DNA of 64,000 nt from NCBI GenBank assembly GCA_020555865.1, contig JAJCJJ010000001.1:62001-126000 (forward strand), read 5' to 3'. This stretch comes from a bacterium 210917-DFI.7.65 (lineage in GTDB: Bacteria; Bacillota; Clostridia; Oscillospirales; Oscillospiraceae). Positions 42,227 to 53,469 of the stretch are shown piece by piece. Below the pieces are notes generated by a model, which saw nothing but the letters and a program-made list of their open reading frames with translations, was not told where the DNA came from and did no database searches. The translations under genes were made by a program, and so were the position numbers. Each line of letters begins with the position of its first letter. Position 1 is the stretch's first letter.

Positions 42227-43321
42227 TTACTGCTGCGGGGCGGCTTCAGCAGCCCTGCGCAGCAGAGCAGCGTTCCCCTGCAGCCGTGGGTCGGAAGGCG
42301 CAAGAGCCAGAGCGGCTTCTGCTTCTTGCAGTGCTAGGGGAATTTGTCCCAGCCGGTGGAACGCGATGGCCCGCAGGTCGTGGGGCAGCGGCCCCCAGGC
42401 GGCAGCCTCGCAGATATAGGTATCGGGCCGTGCGGTGATTTCCAGAGCGCAGGCGGTGAAATAAAGTACGCCGGGCCAGTCCTCCTGCTCGTAGAGAACG
42501 GTAGCCAAATCCATGTACCCCTCCCGCAGATGGGGCGCTTCGGCGATGGCTCGCAGAAAATAGCGGCGGGCAGAGAGAATGTCGCCTTTGCGGACATAGG
42601 ATTTGGCGATATAGCGCATGGAGGCAGAGCGCTCGTCGGCCCAGGTGGCTGTGGGCATGGCCAGGTGGCGCTGGAGCGTTGCGATGCAGTCGTCCCAACG
42701 GCCGTAGAAAAAGTATTCCCTGCCGAGATAATGGACGTTGCGGTCATCCTCCGGCGCCTCTTTCACGGACAGTTCCAGCAAAGGAAGGTACTGGCCTCGC
42801 GATTTGGTGTCGTCGGGATGATGGTCGAGCTGCACGCCTGCGGCGGTAACCGTGCGGATCTGCCGGAGGCCGTCGGTGCGCTGGAGCACTTCGTGCACAG
42901 GGTGGGTCCATTGCCAGCCGTGGCGGCTGTGGATTTTTTCATACCAGAAAACGACGCCTTCGCTGCCGTCGGGACGGAAGCTCCAGGTGTAGCGATAACG
43001 GGCCTGCTGGGTGCCTGGAGTCCAAGCGGCCTCCAGAGCGGCGCGCCAGCCGGGATGAAAGACCTCGTCCAGATCGGTGCAGACGCAGATATCTGCATCG
43101 TCCGGCACCAGGGCCAGTGAACGGTTACGAGCGGTGTCGAAGCGCCAGGGAAGGATCTCTGCCTGCTCAACGGTCGCGCCACGCCGGCGCAGTTTTTCTA
43201 CAGTATCGTCTGAAGAGCCGGTATCCAGTACAACCACGGCGTCGGCTTCCGTCATAGAATCCATCCAGCGGTTGACAAATTTGCTTTCATTTTTACAGAT
43301 GGCGTAAACAATGATCTTCAT
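42227..43321 (-). CDS. Family 2 glycosyltransferase with C-terminal TPR-like helices
   Basis: 364 residues from ATG 43321 (MKIIVYAICKNE). GT-A fold glycosyltransferase at about 1-110: AICKNESKFVNRW, VVLDTGSSDDT (nucleotide-sugar site), ICVCTDLDEVF (DxD-like metal motif) and the WTHPVHEVL segment. From about 195 to the end the sequence forms TPR-like helical repeats (HYLGREYFFYGRWDDCIATL, AHLREGYMDLATVLY). This combination occurs in SunS-like and cell-surface glycosyltransferases. No partner genes; a collagen-like protein is encoded next door in the same direction and is a possible substrate, by inference only. Confidence 0.85.
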   Translation of the reverse strand: MKIIVYAICKNESKFVNRWMDSMTEADAVVVLDTGSSDDTVEKLRRRGATVEQAEILPWRFDTARNRSLALVPDDADICVCTDLDEVFHPGWRAALEAAWTPGTQQARYRYTWSFRPDGSEGVVFWYEKIHSRHGWQWTHPVHEVLQRTDGLRQIRTVTAAGVQLDHHPDDTKSRGQYLPLLELSVKEAPEDDRNVHYLGREYFFYGRWDDCIATLQRHLAMPTATWADERSASMRYIAKSYVRKGDILSARRYFLRAIAEAPHLREGYMDLATVLYEQEDWPGVLYFTACALEITARPDTYICEAAAWGPLPHDLRAIAFHRLGQIPLALQEAEAALALAPSDPRLQGNAALLRRAAEAAPQQ

Positions 43322-43353
43322 AATGGGGTTCTCCATAATATGAAATGGCAAAG

Positions 43354-43380
43354 AAAGGGCGGCATGTGCCGCCCTTTTTT
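43354..43380. terminator. Bidirectional terminator
   Basis: AAAGGGCGGCA-TGTGCCGCCCTTTTTT hairpin between the collagen-like gene and the glycosyltransferase gene, ending leftward transcription of the former. Confidence 0.8.
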
Positions 43381-43401
43381 GCTTGAGTGCGGGGTTGAAT
43401 G

Positions 43402-44340
43402 TCAGCTGCTCAGGAGGCCTGCGGCACGCATGTTGGCCAGCAGTTGGTTAAACTGGGTGACCACATCAGTGGTATTGGTGGCGTCTGTAACAGCAGCAGC
43501 GGGAGTAACGGTACCGGCAGGCCCGGTAGGTCCGGTGGGGCCTTCTGCGCCCGCAGCGCCGGCAGCACCGGCAGGTCCGGTAGGTCCGGTGGGGCCTTCT
43601 GCACCCGCTGTGCCGGCGGCACCGGCAGGTCCGGTAGGTCCGGTGGGGCCTTCTGCGCCCGCTGTGCCGGCAGCGCCAGCAGGTCCAGTGGGTCCGGTAG
43701 GACCAGTGGGACCCTCTGCGCCCGCAGCGCCGGCAGGTCCGGTGGGTCCGGTGGGGCCCTCTGCGCCAGCGGCACCCGCAGCGCCGGCAGGCCCAGTAGG
43801 ACCAGTGGGGCCTTCTGCGCCTATTGCGCCGGTGGCGCCGGCAGGACCGGCGGGGCCGGTGGGACCGGTTATACCGGTGGCGCCAGCGGCACCAGCAGGC
43901 CCGGTAGGGCCGGTTGCACCGACGGCGCCGGTTGCACCCGTCGCGCCGGGGATCCCCATGGGCCCGGTGGGACCGGTTGCGCCGGTCGGACCGGCCACGG
44001 TAACCAGAGCGAAATCAGGGGAGGTGCCGGGAACGCCGCTGGGATTGTTGCGCAGCACTTGGTACAGGCTGCCGTTATAGTAGACCATGTTGCCTTCGGC
44101 ATAGGGATAGCCGGGGACAAACTGAGAGGCTGTGTCGATGCCTGCACCGGCAGGGCCTACGGGGCCTGTGGGTCCGGTGGGGCCTGTGGCGCCTCTGGGG
44201 CCCATGGGGCCGCGCGGTCCGGGGCAGCCCGGGGGGCCGGGAGGTCCCGGAGGACCGGGGATATAGGCAACGGGATCGCAGCCGTTGCTGCCGAAGCAGA
44301 ACGAATCGCTGCCTCCGCAGCCGCAATGATGATGATTCAT
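43402..44340 (-). CDS. Collagen-like Gly-X-Y repeat protein, spore/exosporium-type
   Basis: 312 residues from ATG 44340 ([18 protein letters not shown] upstream). Short His/Cys/Gly head, a first Gly-X-Y segment (about 28-68), a non-collagen insert of about 50 residues ([20 protein letters not shown]), then a long Gly-X-Y segment dominated by [22 protein letters not shown] units, and an Ala/Thr/Asn-rich C-terminus (about 40 residues) that could trimerise. The insert resembles small carbohydrate-binding (CBM5/12-like) modules. Proteins of this type coat spores (BclA-like). No transmembrane segment. Confidence 0.9.
   Translation of the reverse strand: MNHHHCGCGGSDSFCFGSNGCDPVAYIPGPPGPPGPPGCPGPRGPMGPRGATGPTGPTGPVGPAGAGIDTASQFVPGYPYAEGNMVYYNGSLYQVLRNNPSGVPGTSPDFALVTVAGPTGATGPTGPMGIPGATGATGAVGATGPTGPAGAAGATGITGPTGPAGPAGATGAIGAEGPTGPTGPAGAAGAAGAEGPTGPTGPAGAAGAEGPTGPTGPTGPAGAAGTAGAEGPTGPTGPAGAAGTAGAEGPTGPTGPAGAAGAAGAEGPTGPTGPAGTVTPAAAVTDATNTTDVVTQFNQLLANMRAAGLLSS
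43525..43850. repeat. Tandem repeats of about 54 bases in the collagen-like gene
   Basis: Copies recur with boundaries near 43541, 43595, 43649, 43712, 43757 and 43811, giving unit lengths 54, 54, 63, 45 and 54, all multiples of nine bases (three residues each Gly-X-Y). Near-identical sequence between units makes length change by recombination or slippage likely. Confidence 0.8.
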
Positions 44341-44448
44341 GGAAAAACTCCTTTTCATGGAATTCCGTTCGGAAACGCACTATTGCGTTCGCTCTATTTT
44401 ACGCATGCGCTGAGGCAGGTGTGCGCAAAACAAAAAAGGAGGGAAACT

Positions 44449-44634
44449 GTGAAAATTGCCGGAAAGAGAAGGGGGAGGAAGGAAAAAGTTTTCTGCGGCC
44501 TGAATGACGGGGAAAAGGATGAAAAAGCAGCGCTCTGGTTATGGAAGAAGAAAAGGAAACAAAGGCTGCAACCGTTGAAGAAAACGAAAAAAGCGGCCTG
44601 CAATGCTGCAGGCCGCCGAAAAGGATCAATATAG
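44449..44634 (+). CDS. Possible small basic protein (61 residues)
   Basis: GTG 44449 follows a near-ideal AAAGGAGGG with six bases of spacing. The product is very Lys/Arg-rich (about 25 of 61), with GKRRGRKEK near the start and KKKRKQR in the middle, and carries two or three cysteines. The end overlaps a palindrome. No family recognised and no promoter found, so it may be fortuitous. Confidence 0.25.
   Translation: MKIAGKRRGRKEKVFCGLNDGEKDEKAALWLWKKKRKQRLQPLKKTKKAACNAAGRRKGSI
44587..44616 (-). terminator. Leftward-oriented hairpin
   Basis: GCGGCCTGCA-ATGC-TGCAGGCCGC is perfect. Read leftwards it is followed by a T-run (A-run at 44587-44592), the form of an intrinsic terminator, though no leftward gene ends there. 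Confidence 0.5.
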
Positions 44635-44655
44635 ACATTTATTTCCTGAAAATAC

Positions 44656-44685
44656 TTGACAAAAATCCAGGGTGCATGGTATAAT
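44656..44685 (+). promoter_or_regulatory. rpoB sigma-A promoter
   Basis: Consensus TTGACA, 18-base spacer, consensus TATAAT; leader of about 155 bases to the rpoB start. Confidence 0.75.
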
Positions 44686-44847
44686 CAATCGCTTGTATGC
44701 AGAAAAGACGAAAATACCCTTCTGCTGATACTGGAATTAGTATAGCACGGAAGCGGAAAAGAATCAAGATGTATCGGTTGTATTTCTAACAACAAGACCG
44801 CGTGTGTCTATTCTGCGATTCAAATGCCATCAAGCTGAAAGGCTTTT

Positions 44848-47800
44848 GTGAAAAAGAAACGGAGTGTGATGAAATTGCAGTGCAATCTGGGGCACGAAAA
44901 GAATTACGGCAGAACCGTCCGCCGGTGCTTCGCGAAACATGAAGAGATCATCCCGATGCCGAACCTGCTGGAGATCCAAAAAAAATCTTACCAGTGGTTT
45001 TTGGACACGGGACTGCGCGAAGTGTTCGACGATGTGGGCGCCATCACTGACTTTGCCGGCAACCTGGAGCTGACGTTCATTGACTACAGCATGAACGAAC
45101 CGCCCAAGTACAGTGTGGAGGAGTGCAAAATGCGCGACGCCACCTATGCCGCACCGCTGAAAGTCAGCGTCCGCCTGCGCAACAAGGAGACCGAGGAGAT
45201 CAAGGAGCAGGAGATCTTCATGGGTGACTTCCCCCTGATGACTCAGGCCGGTACCTTTGTCATCAACGGAGCCGAGCGTGTTGTCGTTTCCCAGATCGTC
45301 CGCTCCCCCGGCGTGTACTACGGCAAAGAGATTGATCCTAAAACCGATGAGCCGCTGCTCACCTCTACTGTGATTCCCTACCGGGGCGCTTGGCTTGAGT
45401 ATGAAACCGACACTGCCGGCGAGTTCTGGGTGCGCATCGATAAGAACCGCAAGCTGCCCATTACCTGCCTGCTGCGCGCTATGGGGCTGAAGACCGACGC
45501 AGAAATTTTGGCCATGTTCGGCGACGATCCCCGCATCGTTACCACCATTGAGAAGGACGCCTGCAAGAGCTACGAGGAAGCCATGTGCGAGATTTACCGC
45601 AAGCTCCGGCCTGGCGAGCCGCCCACGGTGGATTCCTGCCGTACGCTGGTGGACGGTATGTTCTTCGATCAGCGCCGTTATGATCTGTCCATCGTTGGCC
45701 GCTATAAATTCAACAAGAAACTGGCTCTGTGGCCCCGTATCCACGACCGCAGACTGATCTACCCCGTGGCCGATCCCATGACCGGAGAAATCCTGTTTGA
45801 GGCCGGTCATGTGCTCAGTGTGGATGAGGCCAAGAAGCTTGACAGCATCGGCGTCAATGAAGTCACCATCGATGTGGATGGCGCTGCCGTCAAAGTGTTT
45901 TCCAACCACATGGCGGATATGAGCGCTTATGTGGATTTTGATCCCCTGGAGAAGTGCGGCATCAAGGAGCGCGTCCGCTTTGCCGTGCTTAAGGAACTGC
46001 TGGAGCAGTATCCGGACGGCGGCGAGGATTTGATCGACGCCTGCATCGCCCGCAGGGACGAGTTGGTGCCCAAGCACATCATCATTGACGATATTTTTGC
46101 ATCCGTTAACTATATGAACGGCCTGGCCCTGGGTCTGTCCGGCAAGGACGACATTGATCATCTGGGCAACCGCCGCCTGCGCTGTGTGGGCGAGCTGCTG
46201 CAGAACCAGTTCCGTATCGGCTTCTCCCGTATGGAGCGCGTAACCCGTGAGCGCATGACTATCCAGGACATGGATGTGGTCACGCCCCAGAGCCTGATCA
46301 ATATCCGCCCGGTGACCGCGGCAATCAAAGAATTTTTCGGCTCCAGCCCTCTGAGCCAGTTCATGGATCAGACCAACCCGCTGGCCGAGCTGACCCACAA
46401 GCGCCGTCTGTCGGCTCTCGGCCCCGGCGGATTGAGCCGCGAGCGCGCCAGCATGGACGTGCGCGATGTGCATTACAGCCACTATGGCCGCATGTGCCCC
46501 ATCGAGACGCCGGAAGGTCCCAACATCGGTTTGATCTCCTACCTTGCCACCTATGCCCGGATCAATGAATACGGTTTCGCCGAAGCGCCTTACCGCCGTA
46601 TTGACAAGGAGACCGGCATTGTTACCGACGAAGTGGAGTATATGACGGCCGATGTAGAGGATCAGTACATCGTGGCCCAGGCAGCCGAACCCATCGGCGA
46701 GGACGGCCGCCTGCTCAACACCCGTATCACCTGCCGTCACCGCGATGAAATCATCGAGGTGGACCGTGAGCGCGTGGATTATATGGACGTATCGCCCCGC
46801 ATGATGGTTTCCATCGCAACGGCCATGATCCCCTTCCTGCCCAACGACGACGCCAACCGCGCTCTGATGGGCGCGAACATGCAGCGCCAGGCTGTGCCGC
46901 TGCTGCGGCCCGAAGCCCCCATTGTGGCCACCGGCATGGAGCACAAGATCTGCCAGGATTCCGAAGTTGCCATTCTGGCTGAAGGTGACGGCGAGGTGCT
47001 CAAAGTGGATGCCCGCAACATCACCGTAAAATATGACAGCGGTGAGATCAAAACTTATACCCTGACCAAGTTTTTGCGCTCCAACCATACTACCTGCATC
47101 AACCAGCGCCCCATTGTGGATGTGGGTGAGCGCGTGGTCAAGGGCGACACCCTGGCCGATGGACCTGCCACCGATCAGGGCGAGATTGCGCTGGGACACA
47201 ACATCCTGGTCGGCTTTATGACTTGGGAAGGCTACAACTACGAGGATGCCGTCCTGCTCAACGAGCGCCTGGTGCGCGAGGACGTATATACCTCCATCCA
47301 TATTGAAGAATACGAACTGGACTCCCGCGACACCAAGCTGGGGCCGGAAGAGATTACCCGCGACATTCCCAACGTGGGCGAGGATGCGCTGAAGGATCTG
47401 GACGAGCGCGGTATCATCCGCATCGGCGCTGAAGTTCACGCCGGCGATATTCTGGTGGGCAAGGTGACGCCCAAGGGCGAAACCGATCTGACCGCTGAGG
47501 AACGCCTGCTGCGCGCCATTTTCGGCGAAAAGGCAAGAGAGGTCCGCGATACTTCCCTGAAAGTGCCCCACGGCGAAAGCGGCATTGTAGTGGATGCGCG
47601 GGTGTACACCCGTGAAAACGGCGACGAGCTGTCTCCTGGCGTCAACATGGTGGTGCGGATCTATCTGGCGCAGAGAAGAAAAATCCAGGTGGGCGACAAA
47701 ATGGCCGGCCGCCACGGCAACAAGGGCGTCGTTTCCCGCGTGCTGCCCCAGGAGGATATGCCCTTCCTGCCCGACGGCACGCCGCTGGATATTGTGCTGA

Positions 47801-48573
47801 ACCCCCTGGGTGTTCCTTCCCGTATGAACATCGGCCAGGTGCTGGAAGTTCATCTGGGTTACGCGGCCCACGAAATGGGCTGCAAGGTGGCTACCCCCAT
47901 CTTTGACGGTGCCAGCGAGGCCGATATCAGCGCCATGCTGGAAGAGGCGGGCCTGAACCCCGACGGCAAGAGCTGGCTGTATGACGGCCGTACCGGTGAG
48001 CGGTTTGACAACCGTGTCACTGTGGGTTATGTTTACTTCCTCAAGCTCCACCATCTGGTGGACGATAAGATCCATGCCCGCTCCACCGGTCCGTACTCGC
48101 TGGTGACGCAGCAGCCCCTGGGCGGTAAAGCCCAGTTCGGCGGCCAGCGTTTCGGCGAAATGGAAGTGTGGGCTTTGGAGGCTTATGGCGCAGCCTATAC
48201 CCTGCAGGAAATCCTGACGGTTAAGTCCGACGATGTGACCGGCCGTGTGAAAACGTATGAGGCTATCGTCAAGGGCCATAACGTTCCCACTCCGGGCGTG
48301 CCCGAGTCCTTCAAGGTGCTCATCAAGGAGCTGCAGTCCCTGTGTCTGGACATTCAGGTGCTGGATAAGGACGGTCAGCAGATCGAGCTAAAGGACGACG
48401 ATGACGCCATGGATACCTTCAATCTGGCGCGCATGGACGCCGACAACGACCGCGATCGGTATGTGGCGGACGATGCGGAGATCGAAGAGAGCGGATTTGC
48501 TATTGCCGATGCAGAGGAAGCGGCCAGCGGCGCCGCCTATTCCGGTGCAGGCGACGATCTGCTGGACATTTGA
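44848..48573 (+). CDS. rpoB: RNA polymerase beta subunit
   Basis: 1241 residues. Start GTG 44848 (GAAAGG close upstream) is taken; ATG 44869 with GGAG is an alternative. Canonical beta features: FMGDFPLMT, the rifampicin region [27 protein letters not shown] ([10 protein letters not shown], about 498-507), [34 protein letters not shown] and the C-terminal [20 protein letters not shown]. The rifampicin-site residues look wild type (Ser-Gln-Phe-Met-Asp; His and Arg in HKRR). Acidic C-terminal tail as in other Firmicutes. First gene of the rpoB-rpoC unit. Confidence 0.98.
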   Translation: MKKKRSVMKLQCNLGHEKNYGRTVRRCFAKHEEIIPMPNLLEIQKKSYQWFLDTGLREVFDDVGAITDFAGNLELTFIDYSMNEPPKYSVEECKMRDATYAAPLKVSVRLRNKETEEIKEQEIFMGDFPLMTQAGTFVINGAERVVVSQIVRSPGVYYGKEIDPKTDEPLLTSTVIPYRGAWLEYETDTAGEFWVRIDKNRKLPITCLLRAMGLKTDAEILAMFGDDPRIVTTIEKDACKSYEEAMCEIYRKLRPGEPPTVDSCRTLVDGMFFDQRRYDLSIVGRYKFNKKLALWPRIHDRRLIYPVADPMTGEILFEAGHVLSVDEAKKLDSIGVNEVTIDVDGAAVKVFSNHMADMSAYVDFDPLEKCGIKERVRFAVLKELLEQYPDGGEDLIDACIARRDELVPKHIIIDDIFASVNYMNGLALGLSGKDDIDHLGNRRLRCVGELLQNQFRIGFSRMERVTRERMTIQDMDVVTPQSLINIRPVTAAIKEFFGSSPLSQFMDQTNPLAELTHKRRLSALGPGGLSRERASMDVRDVHYSHYGRMCPIETPEGPNIGLISYLATYARINEYGFAEAPYRRIDKETGIVTDEVEYMTADVEDQYIVAQAAEPIGEDGRLLNTRITCRHRDEIIEVDRERVDYMDVSPRMMVSIATAMIPFLPNDDANRALMGANMQRQAVPLLRPEAPIVATGMEHKICQDSEVAILAEGDGEVLKVDARNITVKYDSGEIKTYTLTKFLRSNHTTCINQRPIVDVGERVVKGDTLADGPATDQGEIALGHNILVGFMTWEGYNYEDAVLLNERLVREDVYTSIHIEEYELDSRDTKLGPEEITRDIPNVGEDALKDLDERGIIRIGAEVHAGDILVGKVTPKGETDLTAEERLLRAIFGEKAREVRDTSLKVPHGESGIVVDARVYTRENGDELSPGVNMVVRIYLAQRRKIQVGDKMAGRHGNKGVVSRVLPQEDMPFLPDGTPLDIVLNPLGVPSRMNIGQVLEVHLGYAAHEMGCKVATPIFDGASEADISAMLEEAGLNPDGKSWLYDGRTGERFDNRVTVGYVYFLKLHHLVDDKIHARSTGPYSLVTQQPLGGKAQFGGQRFGEMEVWALEAYGAAYTLQEILTVKSDDVTGRVKTYEAIVKGHNVPTPGVPESFKVLIKELQSLCLDIQVLDKDGQQIELKDDDDAMDTFNLARMDADNDRDRYVADDAEIEESGFAIADAEEAASGAAYSGAGDDLLDI

Positions 48574-48632
48574 TCTGCACCATGCAGTTCAGCAGGAACG
48601 ATCACACGATATGAAGGAGGAAAAATGGCACA

Positions 48633-51600
48633 ATGAGTTATGCTGCATTTGATGCGATCAAAATTGGGATCGCATCCCCTGAACAGATCCTCGCCTGGTC
48701 TTACGGCGAAGTGAAAAAGCCTGAGACCATTAACTATAGAACCCTGAAGCCCGAGAAGGACGGATTGTACTGTGAGCGCATTTTCGGCCCCACCAAGGAT
48801 TGGGAATGCCATTGCGGAAAGTACAAAAAGATCCGCTTCAAAGGCAAGATCTGCGACCGCTGCGGCGTGGAAGTTACCCGCGCCAAGGTGCGTCGCGAGC
48901 GCATGGGCCACATTCAGCTGGCCACTCCCGTTTCCCACATCTGGTATTTCAAGGGTATCCCTTCCCGCATGGGTCTGCTGTTGGATATCAGCCCACGGAT
49001 CCTCGAAAAGGTGCTTTATTTTGCGGCGTATATTGTCACCGATCCCGGTGAGACGCCGCTGATCAAGAACCAGATTCTCAGCGAAAAGGAATACCGCGAT
49101 TACCGTGAGAAATATGAAGATGATTTCCAGGCTGGTATGGGCGCCGAAGCGGTGAAGACGCTTTTGGCCGACATTAATCTGGAAAAGTTGTCCCAGGAAT
49201 TGCACGCTGAGCTGAAAGACGCTTCCGGCCAGAAGAAAGCGCGCATTGTCAAGCGCCTGGAGGTGGTGGATGCCTTCCGTATCTCCGGCAACAAGCCTGA
49301 GTGGATGATCATCGACGTGCTGCCGGTATTGCCCGCCGAGCTGCGCCCCATGGTGCAGCTGGACGGCGGACGCTTTGCCACCTCCGATCTCAACGACCTG
49401 TATCGCCGTGTGATCAACCGCAACAACCGCCTCAAGCGTCTGATGGACCTGCATGCGCCAGACATCATTGTGCGCAATGAAAAGCGCATGCTGCAGGAGG
49501 CGGTGGACGCCCTGATCGACAACGGCCGCCGCGGCCGTGCCGTCACCGGCGCCAACAACCGTGCGCTCAAGTCCCTGTCGGATTTCCTGAAGGGTAAGCA
49601 GGGCCGTTTCCGCCAGAATCTGCTGGGTAAACGCGTGGACTATTCCGGCCGAAGCGTTATTGTGGTTGGCCCGGAAATGAAGATCTATCAGTGCGGTCTG
49701 CCCAAGGAGATGGCGCTGGAGCTGTTCCGTCCCTTTGTGATGAAGAAATTGCAGGAGAACGGTACGGCTCAGAACATTAAGTCCGCTAAAAAGAAGGTGG
49801 ATAAAGGGGACGATGCTGTTTGGGATGCCCTTGAGGAGGTCATTAAGGATCATCCTGTGTTCCTAAACCGTGCGCCAACGCTGCACCGTTTGGGCATTCA
49901 GGCTTTTGAGCCGGTGTTGGTAGAGGGCCGCGCCATCAAGCTGCATCCTCTGGTATGTACCGCGTTCAACGCCGACTTCGACGGAGACCAGATGGCGGTT
50001 CATGTGCCTTTGAGTGCCGAGGCTCAGGCTGAAGCACGTATTCTGATGCTCTCGGCCAACAACCTGCTGCGTCCCCAGGACGGCGGTCCTGTCACTGTGC
50101 CCACGCAGGACATGGTGCTCGGCTCCTACCACCTGACCTATGCCCGCGACGACGAACCGGGCGCAGGCAAGGTGTTCCTGGATGAGGACGAGGTGATGAT
50201 GGCCTACGAAAACGGCATCATTGGGATCCATGCGCCTATTCGCGTACGCGCCCGCCGTGAAGTAAACGGCGTCATGCGCGAAAAACTGGTGGATGCCACC
50301 GCAGGCCGGATCATTTTCAATGCCAATATCCCTCAGGACTTGGGCTATGTGGATCGTACGGATCCCGACCACATGTTTGACTACGAGGTTACCTTTACCG
50401 TGGGTAAGAAGCAGTTGGGGCCCATTATCGACCGCACCATTCAAAAGCATGGCTTCACTGTGGCTGCCGAGGTGCTGGACAAAGTGAAGGCTACCGGCTA
50501 CAAATATTCCACCAAATGCGCTATGACCATTTCCGTGGCAGATATGACCGTTCCGCCCCAGAAAAAGCAGTTGCTGGCGGAAACGGAAGAGCGTACCCTG
50601 GCCATTGAAGAACAGTACAAGATGGGCTTCATGACCAACGAGGAGCGCTACAAAGCTGTGGTGGCCGAGTGGGAAAAGACTACCGACGACGTATCCAATG
50701 CCCTGCAGGAGGGGCTGGATCGCTTCAACCCCATCTTCATGATGGCGGACTCCGGCGCCCGCGGTTCCATGAAACAGATCCGTCAGCTGGCCGGTATGCG
50801 CGGCCTGATTGCCAACACGGCCGGCCGCACCATCGAGATCCCGATCAAAGCCAACTACCGCGAAGGCTTGAGCGTGCTGGAATACTTTATTTCCAGCCGC
50901 GGCGCCCGTAAGGGTCTGGCTGACACGGCGCTGCGTACGGCAGACTCCGGTTATCTGACCCGCCGCATGGTGGATGTCTCGCAGGATGTCATCATCCGTG
51001 AAGAGGACTGTGGTTACGATAAGGGTATTGTGGTTTCTGAGATTGCCGAAGGCGGTCAGATTATTGAAAAATTTGCCGACCGCCTGCGCGGCCGCTACCC
51101 GGTACGCGATATCCTGGACGAACAGGGCAATGTGCTTATTTCCAAGGATCATATGATGATGGACGAGGATGCCAAGCTGCTGGAAGCCCATGATATCCAC
51201 GAAGTGGAGATCCGCACGGTACTGACCTGCCATGCCCACAGCGGCGTATGTGCCAAGTGCTACGGTATGAACCTGGCCACGGGCCAGCGCGTTGGTCCCG
51301 GCGAAGCGGTCGGCATCATTGCGGCTCAGTCCATCGGTGAACCCGGTACGCAGCTGACCATGCGTACCTTCCACACCGGCGGTCTGGCCGGCGGCGATAT
51401 CACGCAGGGTCTTCCCCGCGTGGAAGAACTGTTCGAGGCCCGTAAGCCCAAAAGAATGGCGACGCTGGCCGAAATTGGCGGCCGGGTGAGTATTGAGGAG
51501 AGCCACCGCGGCTCTCTGGCCAATATCGCCATCACCGATCAGGAGAGCGGCGAGACCAGATCCTATGCGCTGCCCCACACCGGACTCAATATTCATGACG

Positions 51601-52292
51601 GCGATATGATTGCCAAGGGTACGGCGCTGAATCAGGGTGCTCTGAACCCCCATGATATTCTGCGCATCCGCGGTATTTCCTCGGTGCAGAACTATCTGAT
51701 TCAGGAAGTTTTGAAAGTGTACCGCCAGCAGGGCGTGGACATCAACGATAAGCATATCGAAGTGATCGTCCGTCAGATGATGCGCAAGGTGCGTGTGGAG
51801 GAAGCTGGCGATACCACGTTGCTCTCCGGTTCCATGGCGGATATCTTTGAGGTGGAAGACGCCAACAAGGCAGTGGCTGAGCGCATCGCCGCCGGCGAAA
51901 AGCGCGAGGATGGTGAGGAGCTGCAGACGGCAACCTATACCCAGCTGCTGATGGGTATTACCAAGGCTTCTCTGGCCACGGATTCGTTCCTGTCCGCTGC
52001 GTCGTTCCAGGAAACCACTAAGGTGCTGACAGAAGCCGCCATCAAGGGAAAGGTGGATCATCTGCTGGGCCTGAAGGAAAACGTCATCATCGGCAAGCTG
52101 ATCCCCGCCGGCTCCGGCCTGGGCAAATACCGCAGCTATGCCGAAAAGCTGGTGCCCGACAAGGTGAACACTCCGGAACCGCTCGCACCTGCCGTAGGCA
52201 TGGATCTGCCGAACCTCTTTGCCGAGGATGACGCGGCAGAGGGCGGTCAAAATCCGTCCGCGGAAATTTCTGCGGATGAGATGGATTTCTGA
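48633..52292 (+). CDS. rpoC: RNA polymerase beta' subunit
   Basis: 1219 residues from ATG 48633; AAGGAGG is 12 bases upstream and an ATG at 48625 is out of frame. N-terminal zinc-binding Cys cluster ([20 protein letters not shown]), catalytic [12 protein letters not shown] (about 445-456; three Asp for Mg2+), bridge-helix region and trigger-loop [20 protein letters not shown] (about 910). Complete. The gene is followed by a terminator, so it is separated from the str ribosomal genes by a promoter. Confidence 0.98.
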   Translation: MSYAAFDAIKIGIASPEQILAWSYGEVKKPETINYRTLKPEKDGLYCERIFGPTKDWECHCGKYKKIRFKGKICDRCGVEVTRAKVRRERMGHIQLATPVSHIWYFKGIPSRMGLLLDISPRILEKVLYFAAYIVTDPGETPLIKNQILSEKEYRDYREKYEDDFQAGMGAEAVKTLLADINLEKLSQELHAELKDASGQKKARIVKRLEVVDAFRISGNKPEWMIIDVLPVLPAELRPMVQLDGGRFATSDLNDLYRRVINRNNRLKRLMDLHAPDIIVRNEKRMLQEAVDALIDNGRRGRAVTGANNRALKSLSDFLKGKQGRFRQNLLGKRVDYSGRSVIVVGPEMKIYQCGLPKEMALELFRPFVMKKLQENGTAQNIKSAKKKVDKGDDAVWDALEEVIKDHPVFLNRAPTLHRLGIQAFEPVLVEGRAIKLHPLVCTAFNADFDGDQMAVHVPLSAEAQAEARILMLSANNLLRPQDGGPVTVPTQDMVLGSYHLTYARDDEPGAGKVFLDEDEVMMAYENGIIGIHAPIRVRARREVNGVMREKLVDATAGRIIFNANIPQDLGYVDRTDPDHMFDYEVTFTVGKKQLGPIIDRTIQKHGFTVAAEVLDKVKATGYKYSTKCAMTISVADMTVPPQKKQLLAETEERTLAIEEQYKMGFMTNEERYKAVVAEWEKTTDDVSNALQEGLDRFNPIFMMADSGARGSMKQIRQLAGMRGLIANTAGRTIEIPIKANYREGLSVLEYFISSRGARKGLADTALRTADSGYLTRRMVDVSQDVIIREEDCGYDKGIVVSEIAEGGQIIEKFADRLRGRYPVRDILDEQGNVLISKDHMMMDEDAKLLEAHDIHEVEIRTVLTCHAHSGVCAKCYGMNLATGQRVGPGEAVGIIAAQSIGEPGTQLTMRTFHTGGLAGGDITQGLPRVEELFEARKPKRMATLAEIGGRVSIEESHRGSLANIAITDQESGETRSYALPHTGLNIHDGDMIAKGTALNQGALNPHDILRIRGISSVQNYLIQEVLKVYRQQGVDINDKHIEVIVRQMMRKVRVEEAGDTTLLSGSMADIFEVEDANKAVAERIAAGEKREDGEELQTATYTQLLMGITKASLATDSFLSAASFQETTKVLTEAAIKGKVDHLLGLKENVIIGKLIPAGSGLGKYRSYAEKLVPDKVNTPEPLAPAVGMDLPNLFAEDDAAEGGQNPSAEISADEMDF

Positions 52293-52309
52293 GATTTTCC
52301 AAACGTTGC

Positions 52310-52338
52310 AGGCGCGCCGTTTTTACGGCGCGCCTGTT
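52310..52338 (+). terminator. Terminator of rpoBC
   Basis: GGCGCGCCGT-TTTT-ACGGCGCGCC followed by TGTTTTCT, 18 bases after the rpoC stop. Confidence 0.85.
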
Positions 52339-52487
52339 TTCTGAGTGGAAACATTTGGGCGCGATTTGAAAACGGTTTGCTCAGCGGGGGAGGGCGCCGG
52401 CTGTCATTTGGTCAAAATGGCCACTCCAGCAGCGGAAAAGAACCGGAAAATGCGCGAAAAAGCAAGAAAGTATTCATAGAAAAAGTA

Positions 52488-52516
52488 TTGACGCTGTTTT
52501 GCGCCTATGCTATAAT
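52488..52516 (+). promoter_or_regulatory. Promoter of the L7Ae-like/str operon
   Basis: TTGACG, 17-base spacer, TATAAT. Placed about 50 bases before the L7Ae-like gene; probably drives it together with rpsL, rpsG and fusA. Confidence 0.65.
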
Positions 52517-52564
52517 TCTAAATTGCGCGGATATGTCAAAACTACGAGCAAAAGGAGCCTTTTT

Positions 52565-52822
52565 GTGCTTTTGGAATTGCAGACAAAGAGCAAGGTGATC
52601 GGGGTCAAACAGTCGGCCAAGGCTGTGCGCGCCGATCAGGCCCGGTGTGTTTACCTGGCAGAGGATGCCGATCCGGCTCTGCTGGCCCCCATTGAGGATC
52701 AGTGCTGTGAAAAGGAAATTCCTCTGATTCGGGTGGAAAGCATGGCCTTGCTTGGGCAGGCCTGCGGCATCGACGTGGGCGCTGCGGTAGCCGTTGTTTT
52801 GAAGGACGGCTGCGCCGATTGA
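52565..52822 (+). CDS. L7Ae-family ribosomal/RNA-binding protein (YbxF/RplGB-like)
   Basis: 85 residues from GTG 52565, AAAGGAG seven bases upstream. L7Ae/L30e/S12e/Gadd45 fold: ELQTKSKVIGVKQSAKAVRA (RNA-binding GxxQ/K-type helix), VYLAEDADPALLAPI and C-terminal VAVVLKDG. In Bacilli and Clostridia this kink-turn-binding protein is encoded just before rpsL, as here. Role at the ribosome or on kink-turn RNAs; precise function unsettled. Confidence 0.85.
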   Translation: MLLELQTKSKVIGVKQSAKAVRADQARCVYLAEDADPALLAPIEDQCCEKEIPLIRVESMALLGQACGIDVGAAVAVVLKDGCAD

Positions 52823-52905
52823 TTTTTTATTTGTGTTTTTGGTTTTTATCGGAATATTACCCAATATTCTGCTAAAAATAGAATTTGCGAGAAAGGAGAG
52901 AACCT

Positions 52906-53322
52906 ATGCCTACATTTAACCAGTTGGTCAGAAAGGGAAGAGAACAGGCTACTTTTAAGTCCAATTCTCCCGCCATGCAGTATGGTCTGAACACCCTGAA
53001 GAACAAGTCCACTAACCTGCCTTCTCCTCAGAAGAGAGGCGTGTGCACGGCTGTGAGAACCGCGACCCCCAAGAAGCCCAACTCCGCACTGCGTAAGATC
53101 GCCCGTGTGAAGCTCACCAACGGCTATGAAGTCACCGCCTATATCCCCGGCATCGGCCACAATCTGCAGGAGCACTCTGTGGTCATGATCCGCGGCGGCC
53201 GTGTCAAGGACCTGCCCGGTGTGCGTTATCACATCATCCGCGGCAAGCTGGACACCCAGGGCGTGAACGGCCGTATGCAGGCCCGTTCCAAGTACGGTGC
53301 AAAGCGTCCCAAGAAGAAGTAA
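52906..53322 (+). CDS. rpsL: 30S ribosomal protein S12
   Basis: 138 residues from ATG 52906 (AAAGGAGAG upstream). S12 is at the decoding centre. Universally conserved blocks are intact: [14 protein letters not shown] (about 43-56, streptomycin-site Lys wild type) and [30 protein letters not shown] ([13 protein letters not shown] about 91-103). First str-operon protein after the L7Ae-like gene; rpsG follows. Confidence 0.98.
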   Translation: MPTFNQLVRKGREQATFKSNSPAMQYGLNTLKNKSTNLPSPQKRGVCTAVRTATPKKPNSALRKIARVKLTNGYEVTAYIPGIGHNLQEHSVVMIRGGRVKDLPGVRYHIIRGKLDTQGVNGRMQARSKYGAKRPKKK

Positions 53323-53469
53323 GACCCGCGATTAAATGAAAGTTTGCCGAATAGGTTTTCTGTTTTTTGATACACAATGAACAAACCTCTTTGGCAGGCA
53401 TTCACGGAGGAAAACGTATTTCCTTCGAGTACCTATGAAATCATAATTTATATGAAGGAGGGAAGCATA

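Larger units (their letters stand above)
44341..44847. other. Intergenic region before rpoB
   Basis: 507 bases. It holds a doubtful small basic ORF (44449-44634), a perfect palindrome with an A-run on its left (44587-44616), and the strong rpoB promoter (44656-44685) with a leader of about 155 bases. No rplJ/rplL genes are found here. Confidence 0.5.

Noticed and set aside
43525..43850. Regular repeats that could suggest a CRISPR array
   Set aside because: Units are contiguous Gly-X-Y codons in multiples of nine bases without unique spacers; no cas genes nearby.
44830..48279. 1149-codon open frame antisense to rpoB
   Set aside because: Mirror of rpoB codon bias in GC-rich DNA; no ribosome site, no recognisable domain, fully antisense to a certain gene.
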